Shown here piece after piece: positions 4,706 to 10,126 of a DNA stretch of 10,126 bases; position 1 is the stretch's first letter, and each line of letters starts with the position of its first letter. Made by a program: the position numbers and the translations under genes. Source of the stretch: Prochlorococcus sp. AG-315-I14 (GTDB taxonomy: Bacteria; Cyanobacteriota; Cyanobacteriia; PCC-6307; Cyanobiaceae); contig QBWF01000021.1 of assembly GCA_003283665.1 (NCBI GenBank), positions 1-10,126 of the forward strand, read 5' to 3'. The notes below the pieces were generated by a model. It worked only from the letters and a program-made list of their open reading frames with translations. It was not told the origin of the DNA and ran no database searches.

Positions 4706-6952
4706 CTAATCCTTTGAATTATTTATCAATATTTCTGATTCTTTAACTGATGGAACATAACCAATACCAGACGTATTAGTGACTGTATCGTCGATTATTT
4801 TAGGCGTCACCATAATAACCAATTCACTTTTTCTCTTGCCACCATTAGTTGATCTAAATACTCTCCCTAGGATAGGCAAGTCTCCAAGAATGGGAACTTT
4901 CGATATTCTCTCGCTGTCTAAATCAGAAACGACCCCAGTCAGAATTAAAGTTTGAGAATCACGTACTCTTAGATTTCCAGTATCCAATCTTCTAACACTT
5001 AAAATATTAACTGGACCACAATTTGGGATATTAATCAATTCTGAAACTGACGTTAGTTTCGGACTCAATGAGAAAGTGACGTATCCATTGTCATCAATTT
5101 TATTAACTCGTGCCCCAAAAGTAAGTCCTGCTGTAGAAAAGGTTGCTTCACATGTTGAGGACCCCTCATCTTTTCCGGATTTAACGTTATAACCTGTAAT
5201 GACGTTTGTGCCTAATGTAAGGAATGATTCATTTGCAAACGGTCTTCCAATACTTGCTTGCCCTTTATCAGCTCCACCCTGAGCAAGAACCTCTTGACCT
5301 CCCGAAATCTTTTCAGAACTTTCACTTAAAATTAATGTTGGATTAGCAAGTACTTTGGTAGACGTTGATTTGATCTTTGCTACTAAATAATTATATATTT
5401 CATTAGCTGGATATGATAAACCGGGATTAGGTAAAGCTGGCAAAGCCCCATTAACCGATGGTGGCAAGAAGTTCCCAAAAGCAGTATTTAATTCACCATT
5501 TGCATTTACAAGAAAAGTACTTCCTGTTCTGAAAGCAAAATCATTTTCCAATGTTTCGGCGTCTGTTATCTCTACATCAAGTATTTTGACTGAAAGAGCT
5601 ACTTGTCTTTGACGCAGATCTAGTTGCTTTAAATACTTTTCTGCTATTTCTATTAATTCTGAAGATCCCACTAAAGTAATAGTCTGAAGTCGAGTATCTG
5701 TAGTTCCAATCAGGCCTCTTAATGGTCCACTTGAAGCAGAATAGTTTTCTATATATTTATAGAGATTACCACTACTTGATGATGAACTATTAGCAGTTGT
5801 AGATACAGACATTGTATCTACTTTTGTAATGGAAGCTCCTAAACTTGCCAAATAATCTGCTGCAGATGTAGCTGAAGATTGATTTAATCTATATACTTTA
5901 GATAATTGAGGAGCGAAACTTTTACCTAAAACATTTCTACCTACAATTATAAGATTATCACTTCTTTTTGCTTGTAATCCAGAAGCTAATAATATACTAT
6001 TAAAAGCTATCGAATAATCCTCATCAATAAAAGAGAGTGTAACTTTAGGACCAATATCAAAACTCTTTGAATTATTTCCTGATGATGTATCTGAAGTCTT
6101 ATTAGTTGTCATATCATTAGCCAGTACAAATCCATATTCACCCATTTTTGCCAGTTTCAATAAGGCCTCTCTTGCTGGTGCATTATTTAAAGTTAAAGAA
6201 ATATTGGGACCATTCAATTTTATAAACCCTCGATTCTGAAGGATCACAGAACCAACAGCTATATCTCCAAGAGGAGGAGCAACAGCTTTTTGAATATTAT
6301 TATCATAAGATTTGAACTTTGTTAAGTTACTGTCAAAAGGATTATTTCTATTTCTTCTTTTTACAGCCCTTAAGAAGATCTCAAGTTTATCATTATTTTT
6401 ATTTTCCAGAATTGGTTCCTTTATGTTATATTTATTATTTTTCTTAATTGTAATCAAATAAGTTTTATTATCAATTTTCTCTAATTGCATACTAGAAAGA
6501 TATTTTGAATTGTAATTAGAACTTGCTAATTCTATATCCTTAGGTGAACTTAGATTTAATCTAATCTGCCATCCATTTTTTACTCTTATAATTTTAGAGT
6601 TATATACTGCACTCAGATTTGGTAATTCAATCCTTAAAAGGTTTTTTGACTCATTAAATTTTAATGGAATAATCTTATCATTTGAATCAACAGACTCAAT
6701 ACTAGATTCAGAGATACTATTATTGATTAAGTCAACATTCTCATTTCTAAACTCTTTTGATTCTTCCGAACTAATTGCACCTTCTTGATGCAAATTATTA
6801 ATTAATTCACTGTTTTTATTATTAATAAGATCACTAGCCTGATACGGATTATTTACTGAATTGAGTAAATAATTTTTTTTATCTTTTTCAGCTAAAGCTG
6901 AGAGAGGGAGAATCAAGATGAATCCTGCCACAAAAGCGTATTTAAATCTCAT
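4706..6952 (-). CDS. pilQ: PilQ, outer-membrane secretin of the type IV pilus
   Basis: The 748-residue product has a signal peptide (MRFKY then a hydrophobic core, cleavage likely after ALA at residue 21), a low-complexity Asn/Ser-rich linker to about 95, an AMIN-like peptidoglycan-binding region at about 105-195, an STN/N0-like domain at about 249-340 (ISLTLNNAPAREALLKLA), an N1-type domain ending in DLRQRQ near 450, and the secretin pore domain at about 450-720. The pore domain contains KVLANPTLILSESSEKISGG at 533-552 and the signature VPILGDLPILGRVF at 686-699, followed by ELVIMVTPKII. PilQ forms the gated ring through which the pilus crosses the outer membrane. Two cysteines (601 and 645) could pair. 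It is the first gene of the pilus cluster, 101 bases after trmD. No clear ribosome binding site precedes the ATG. A GspD secretin is the alternative; the AMIN region and PilN/O neighbours favour PilQ. Confidence 0.9.
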   Translation of the reverse strand: MRFKYAFVAGFILILPLSALAEKDKKNYLLNSVNNPYQASDLINNKNSELINNLHQEGAISSEESKEFRNENVDLINNSISESSIESVDSNDKIIPLKFNESKNLLRIELPNLSAVYNSKIIRVKNGWQIRLNLSSPKDIELASSNYNSKYLSSMQLEKIDNKTYLITIKKNNKYNIKEPILENKNNDKLEIFLRAVKRRNRNNPFDSNLTKFKSYDNNIQKAVAPPLGDIAVGSVILQNRGFIKLNGPNISLTLNNAPAREALLKLAKMGEYGFVLANDMTTNKTSDTSSGNNSKSFDIGPKVTLSFIDEDYSIAFNSILLASGLQAKRSDNLIIVGRNVLGKSFAPQLSKVYRLNQSSATSAADYLASLGASITKVDTMSVSTTANSSSSSSGNLYKYIENYSASSGPLRGLIGTTDTRLQTITLVGSSELIEIAEKYLKQLDLRQRQVALSVKILDVEITDAETLENDFAFRTGSTFLVNANGELNTAFGNFLPPSVNGALPALPNPGLSYPANEIYNYLVAKIKSTSTKVLANPTLILSESSEKISGGQEVLAQGGADKGQASIGRPFANESFLTLGTNVITGYNVKSGKDEGSSTCEATFSTAGLTFGARVNKIDDNGYVTFSLSPKLTSVSELINIPNCGPVNILSVRRLDTGNLRVRDSQTLILTGVVSDLDSERISKVPILGDLPILGRVFRSTNGGKRKSELVIMVTPKIIDDTVTNTSGIGYVPSVKESEILINNSKD
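6848..6873. repeat. Perfect 10-base inverted repeat in the start of pilQ
   Basis: ATTATTTACT at 6848-6857 and AGTAAATAAT at 6864-6873 are exact reverse complements around a 6-base loop. On the plus strand the second arm runs directly into seven further T residues (6874-6880), so it resembles a weak AT-only terminator opposing pilQ. In the pilQ transcript it folds about 25 codons after the start, just beyond the signal peptide. The low G+C makes the hairpin weak and its function uncertain. Confidence 0.4.
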
Positions 6953-7053
6953 ATGTTTTTTTACTGAATTTATTAGATTACATTTTATCTAATTCTCTAT
7001 TTGATGCCATAAATAAACCTTTTTTAAATAGAAGTCTACAACTTGAATCTCTT
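6953..7053 (-). other. Gap between trmD and pilQ with a 10-codon mini-ORF
   Basis: This 101-base spacer is the leader of pilQ, or its promoter region. On the minus strand it holds a ten-codon reading frame (7010 down to 6978, MASNRELDKM) preceded at 7 bases by AAAAAAGG (7018-7025), a better ribosome binding site than pilQ itself has. A 7-base inverted repeat (ATTAGAT 6972-6978, ATCTAAT 6987-6993) spans its end. I see no terminator for trmD here, so read-through from era-trmD into the pilus genes is possible. Confidence 0.35.
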
Positions 7054-7836
7054 TCACCAATTTGGATAAGAATCCTCATATTTATAATCAATTAATAACT
7101 TTGCTTCAGATATTGAAACTAAATCCTTGTGATTAATTGATAATTTATTAAATTCCCAAATTTCATACAAGTCTGGTCTCCGGGACTTGGTTCTAATTTC
7201 TCTTTGCTTCTGGCGCCAATTTTTAATTAATTTGTGATTTCCACTCAAAAGGACTTGAGGAACCTTTAAGCCTCTGAATTCAAAGGGTCTTGTGTATTGA
7301 GGATGTTCTAGAAGGGGTTCATTATGACTTTCATCTTTTAAGGATTCTGAACTCCCCAATGTTCCAGGCAATAATCGCATGACTCCATTTATTACTGTGA
7401 TTGCAGGTATTTCTCCACCGGTAAGAACAAAGTCTCCAATAGATACTTCCTCATCAGCTAAAGATCTTATGCGTTCATCAAACCCCTCATAACATCCGCA
7501 TATCAAAACCAGTTGATCTTCTTTTGACCATCTATAAAAATCAGCCTGTGAGATTTTTTCACCTTGTGGAGTCATCAAAAGTGTCTTTCTATTTTTATGA
7601 ATAGGAATTTTCTGAAATGCAGAAAAATATGGCTCAGGCTTTAAAACCATTCCCGCACCACCACCATATGGCTCATCATCGACTTTCCGATAATTATCTT
7701 TTGTGCAATCACGAGGGTTATGTATATGTAAAGATGCGATATTCTCTACAAATGCTTTTTTAATAAGCCCATGATTAAAAAAACCTGAAAAAGCTTCCGG
7801 AAAAAGACTAATAACATCAATTCTATAATTACTCAT
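7054..7836 (-). CDS. trmD: TrmD, tRNA (guanine-37-N1)-methyltransferase
   Basis: TrmD transfers a methyl group from S-adenosylmethionine to N1 of guanine 37 beside the anticodon, preventing +1 frameshifting. The 260-residue product has all family landmarks: IDVISLFPEAF at 6-16, DDEPYGGGAGMVL at 53-65, the knotted cofactor-binding loops CGCYEGFDERI (113-123) and SIGDFVLTGGE (132-142), Arg154 in MRLLPGTLG, and Asp168 in LKDES, which corresponds to the catalytic Asp169 of the E. coli enzyme. HPQYTRP (178-184) and LLSGNHKLIKNWR (196-208) complete the pattern. The length is normal for the family. It follows era after 5 bases on the same strand and is probably cotranscribed with it. It is a cytoplasmic homodimer and essential in most bacteria. 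I see nothing broken in it. Confidence 0.97.
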   Translation of the reverse strand: MSNYRIDVISLFPEAFSGFFNHGLIKKAFVENIASLHIHNPRDCTKDNYRKVDDEPYGGGAGMVLKPEPYFSAFQKIPIHKNRKTLLMTPQGEKISQADFYRWSKEDQLVLICGCYEGFDERIRSLADEEVSIGDFVLTGGEIPAITVINGVMRLLPGTLGSSESLKDESHNEPLLEHPQYTRPFEFRGLKVPQVLLSGNHKLIKNWRQKQREIRTKSRRPDLYEIWEFNKLSINHKDLVSISEAKLLIDYKYEDSYPNW

Positions 7837-7841
7837 AAAAA

Positions 7842-8780
7842 TTAATTGCCTTCATAACCAAAATCATTAAGCCTGGAAGATTGACTTCTCCAATTAGGAA
7901 TAACTTTTACAAATAACTCTAAGTAAACATGCCCGTTAATTAAAGTTTGAATTTGCAACCTTGAGGCTTGACCAATCTTCTTCAACATTATTCCACCTTT
8001 ACCAATCAAAATTCCTTTCTGACTTTTTTTTTCAACCGCAATAGTTGCAAGAATTCCTGTATTAGATTTCTTAGATTTATCTTTTGAAGGTATATCCTCA
8101 ACTCTATCAATTGAAACAGCAACACTATGAGGTATTTCTTCTCGAGTATTTCTTAAAACCTGTTCTCTAATAAATTCCGCCATCAAAAATTTCTCAGGAT
8201 GGTCACAAATCATATCGCTTGGATAAAGCTGAGGCCCTAAAGGTAATTTTGAACTTATCTCGGAAATCAAGTCATTACAACCTTCTCCACTAAGCGCACT
8301 GCAACAAAAAATAGGCCAATTAAAATTTTCAAAGAAATCATAATATTCCTTCTTTCTTTCTTTTAATTGAGACAATTCAACAAGATCCCATTTATTCAAA
8401 GCAACAAGGACAGGGATTTCAAGGTGTTTTAATAAATTTAGAATATATGCATCACCTTTTCCAGGAGGGTAACAAGATTCAAGAATAACTAATACTGCGT
8501 CAACTTCACCAATAGATCTCTTAGCACTTTGAACAAGCCTCTCCCCTAATAAATGATGAGGCTTATGTATTCCAGGAGTATCAACAAAAACTATTTGAGA
8601 CTTTTCATTTGTAAGTATTGCCTTTAAACGATTTCTAGTTGTTTGAGCTACCGGAGATGTTATTGCTATTTTCTCGCCAATAAATTGATTGAGCAAAGTT
8701 GACTTTCCCACATTGGGTCGACCTATCAATGCAATAAATCCTGATCGAAAGCCCTCTGAATTAAAATCAACTAAGGACAT
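7842..8780 (-). CDS. era: Era, GTPase for small ribosomal subunit maturation
   Basis: Era binds the 3' end of 16S rRNA and helps 30S subunit assembly. The 312-residue product shows G1 GRPNVGKST at 20-28, G2 TTRNR at 47-51, G3 DTPG at 67-70, G4 NKWD at 129-132 and G5 SAL at 161-163. A C-terminal KH RNA-binding domain has its GKGG loop at 260-263 and the typical linker FIREQVLRNTREEIPHSVAV (203-222). The length is normal for the family. A small insertion of about ten Lys/Ser-rich residues (232-240) sits in the KH domain before TGILATIAVE. It is the first gene of the era-trmD pair and is divergent from the 171-residue protein gene with 51 bases between their starts. The ATG at 8780 keeps the full G1 region; no strong ribosome binding site precedes it. 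Confidence 0.97.
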   Translation of the reverse strand: MSLVDFNSEGFRSGFIALIGRPNVGKSTLLNQFIGEKIAITSPVAQTTRNRLKAILTNEKSQIVFVDTPGIHKPHHLLGERLVQSAKRSIGEVDAVLVILESCYPPGKGDAYILNLLKHLEIPVLVALNKWDLVELSQLKERKKEYYDFFENFNWPIFCCSALSGEGCNDLISEISSKLPLGPQLYPSDMICDHPEKFLMAEFIREQVLRNTREEIPHSVAVSIDRVEDIPSKDKSKKSNTGILATIAVEKKSQKGILIGKGGIMLKKIGQASRLQIQTLINGHVYLELFVKVIPNWRSQSSRLNDFGYEGN

Positions 8781-8831
8781 ATCTTTTTAATGGTTTTATC
8801 TATACCCTTACTCTAAAAGTGCAATAAGGCC
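8781..8831. promoter_or_regulatory. Short divergent promoter region between era and the 171-residue gene
   Basis: The 51 bases between two divergent start codons must hold whatever drives one or both genes, unless promoters lie inside the opposite coding sequence. On the minus strand TTGCAC (8819-8824) lies 14 bases before TATAGA, a poor spacing. Nothing better than consensus fragments can be seen in either direction. AAGG just before 8832 is the likely ribosome binding site of the plus-strand gene. Confidence 0.35.
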
Positions 8832-9347
8832 ATGAATGATCCAAAACCAAGTTTTAAGCAGGCTATGAATGTAACAATACTTTGGTGCAATAGTTGGGAA
8901 AAAGACGAGCTAAGTGACGAAGTACTAGCAGATCGAATAGGAGAACTTCTAAAAACTATCGAAGGAGCTAGAGGATTCTTCGTGGTTAGTTTGTCAATAG
9001 ATTGCCCATTAATGGATAGATTGCCTGAACCTCTAATCTTTCAACTAAGAAGTTCAGGTCAAATTGTTGTTGATCTAACAGTTAAAAACCTTGCAATGAG
9101 TTCAGCAATGGTTATAGAACATCAAAAGAACAACAATTCACAACAAATGCAATCTGAAAGAATAAGAACTAGATGTATTGAGTTATTAAAACTAATGGAT
9201 TCAAATAAGGTAAAAAGCCGCTTAGAAATTTTATTAGAAGCAACAAAAGGTAATGGTAAAGATTTGGAATTACTCAACCGATGGGGGTATTCAAATGAAC
9301 AAAGACAAGCAATTTCTAAAAGTATCTATGAAGTTGCAATGACATAA
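8832..9347 (+). CDS. Conserved-looking cytoplasmic protein of unknown function
   Basis: The 171-residue product is soluble, without signal peptide or membrane helix. The first half is alpha/beta in character (NVTILWCNSWEKDELSDEVL, then ARGFFVVSLSIDCPLMDRLP, then SSGQIVVDLTVKNLAMSSAM). The second half is mainly helical and charged, with ERIRTRCIELLKLM and a closing WGYSNEQRQAISKSIYE. I cannot assign it to a named family and do not infer a reaction. It starts at ATG 8832 with AAGG immediately upstream, is divergent from era and ends in a strong terminator, so it seems to be a single-gene unit. Codon use and base composition resemble era and trmD rather than something recently acquired. A link to ribosome or tRNA function would be a guess from the neighbours only. 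Confidence 0.85.
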   Translation: MNDPKPSFKQAMNVTILWCNSWEKDELSDEVLADRIGELLKTIEGARGFFVVSLSIDCPLMDRLPEPLIFQLRSSGQIVVDLTVKNLAMSSAMVIEHQKNNNSQQMQSERIRTRCIELLKLMDSNKVKSRLEILLEATKGNGKDLELLNRWGYSNEQRQAISKSIYEVAMT

Positions 9348-9375
9348 AAAAGGGGCCATATTTGGCCCCTTTTTT
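9346..9375. terminator. Bidirectional hairpin terminator between convergent genes
   Basis: GGGGCCA (9352-9358) pairs perfectly with TGGCCCC (9363-9369) around a TATT loop. Six A residues on the left and six T residues on the right extend the stem to 13 base pairs and supply a U-tract in both directions. It begins within the stop codon of the plus-strand gene and ends 23 bases before the stop of the minus-strand Bax1-I gene, so it can end transcription of both. Confidence 0.93.
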
Positions 9376-9398
9376 ATATTCTAAATATATTAAAAAAA

Positions 9399-10126
9399 TT
9401 AATCCCTTCTTCCTCCCCCTTGAAGAGCAATTATCAAGCGAAGAACAAAAACAAATAAATTTATGTAAGTCAAATACATTCCTAAAGCTCCAGCCAAATA
9501 TTGCTCATCGTTATATCTTCTTGGCATTGTGTAGAAATCTACAAAAGACATTGCAACGAATAAAACCGTTCCAAAGCCAGCAATCATTAATTCAAAAGTA
9601 CTTCCGCCAAACATTCCTGGAACAAATAAGCCTCCAATAAACTGGAAAACCATTGCAATGATTAAGCCTATCAATCCTAAACCAACCGCTCCCTGTAAAG
9701 CTTGACCAACATTATCGCTCATTTTTCTTCCTACTGCAGAAGCAATTACGAAAGTTATTCCCGTTGCAAATACAGCTGTACCAATTGCTCCCATTCCTGC
9801 AACTGCAATAGCCAATCCAACAATTCCGCTGAGTGTAAAACCAGTTAACAAACTAAAACCAGTCAAAAGTGGAAGAGCCTTGGTGTTATTGGCATTGTTG
9901 GCTGCACTACTAGCCATAAAGAAAAGGACAATTTCAGCAACAAAAGCTACTAAAAACAATGGGCCGAATAAAGGACTATTTGTCACTTGCAAGGAAAGGC
10001 CACCAATCACCCCTAATCCAGTCAGGACCATACCTCCACCGACATAAGGCAGAGCTTTGTTGACTACATTTGGGCCGACAAGTGCACTCGACTGAGCATC
10101 ACGAATAGCCTGTTGAAAATTGCTGC
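9399..10126 (-). CDS. Bax1-I family (YccA/BI-1-like) seven-helix membrane protein, 5' end cut by the window
   Basis: Although an ATG occurs at 10031, the frame stays open to the right edge and encodes SNFQQAIRDAQSSALVGPNV followed by NKALPYVGGG upstream of it, a typical cyanobacterial N-terminus for this family, so the gene starts just outside. The visible 241 residues hold about seven hydrophobic helices and the family ending YLTYINLFVFVLRLIIALQGG, then a basic tail GRRD. Relatives include E. coli YccA, which binds and modulates the FtsH protease, and the BI-1 calcium-leak proteins. The position before INLF, often Asp in calcium-leaking members (YLDxINLF), is Thr here; Asp remains in SFVDFYT. 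The role is therefore more likely a FtsH-related or stress function than a pH-gated channel, but this is inference. Codon use is noticeably less AT-rich than in the pilus genes. It converges on the 171-residue gene with a shared terminator. Confidence 0.9.
   Translation of the reverse strand, partial: SNFQQAIRDAQSSALVGPNVVNKALPYVGGGMVLTGLGVIGGLSLQVTNSPLFGPLFLVAFVAEIVLFFMASSAANNANNTKALPLLTGFSLLTGFTLSGIVGLAIAVAGMGAIGTAVFATGITFVIASAVGRKMSDNVGQALQGAVGLGLIGLIIAMVFQFIGGLFVPGMFGGSTFELMIAGFGTVLFVAMSFVDFYTMPRRYNDEQYLAGALGMYLTYINLFVFVLRLIIALQGGGRRD

Noticed and set aside
6972..6993. Hairpin as a trmD terminator
   Set aside because: The stem is only 7 bases of mostly A and T and is not followed by a T-run on the minus strand.
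9362..9640. Plus-strand open frame of 92 codons after the terminator
   Set aside because: It begins within the terminator hairpin and runs antisense to the well-supported Bax1-I gene.
1..10126. Mobile element, phage or defence system
   Set aside because: No transposase, integrase, terminal repeats, tRNA-like attachment site or nuclease/toxin family is visible; every large gene is explained by pilus, ribosome/tRNA or membrane housekeeping functions except the 171-residue one.

Overview
The window is AT-rich, tightly packed and cyanobacterial in character. The Bax1-I family membrane protein, the PilM/N/O/Q set without an obvious PilP, and the pairing of era and trmD with a small unknown gene all fit a streamlined marine picocyanobacterium. 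A Prochlorococcus with a retained type IV pilus, probably low-light, is my best guess. That placement is inference from protein character and base composition, not a database match.

Layout, left to right: (1) 1-219, plus strand, the 3' end of pilC, the inner-membrane platform protein of a type IV pilus; it continues off the left edge. (2) 225-6952, minus strand, a type IV pilus cluster read right to left: pilQ secretin, a 102-base gap with a possible promoter, pilN, pilO, two small membrane-anchored proteins, a minor pilin with a clear prepilin cleavage motif, and a long pilM. From pilN onward the genes overlap by 4 bases or lie 6 to 44 bases apart, so they look like one operon. (3) 7054-8780, minus strand, era then trmD, 5 bases apart, directly upstream of pilQ. 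(4) 8832-9347, plus strand, a 171-residue protein of unknown function divergent from era. (5) A strong hairpin terminator at 9346-9375 serving two convergent genes. (6) 9399-10126, minus strand, a seven-helix Bax1-I (YccA/BI-1-like) protein cut by the right edge by only a few codons.

Functional picture: PilQ is the outer-membrane pore. PilN and PilO form the inner-membrane alignment complex. PilM is the cytoplasmic partner that links PilN to the motor. PilC is the platform on which pilins are assembled. The pilin-like proteins would initiate or cap the fibre. The gene order is unusual: pilQ leads and pilM is last, the reverse of the common pilM-N-O-(P)-Q order, and the minor-pilin-like genes sit between pilO and pilM.

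The most notable features are the PilM tail, an acidic extension of about 180 residues carrying a 66-residue tandem duplication that is perfectly conserved over long stretches of DNA, degenerate actin-type nucleotide-binding motifs in the same PilM, and two tiny pilus-cluster proteins with pilin-like N-termini that lack the usual prepilin-peptidase signals. I found no CRISPR array, insertion sequence, tRNA, rRNA or phage gene. No stretch above 300 bases lacks a gene.
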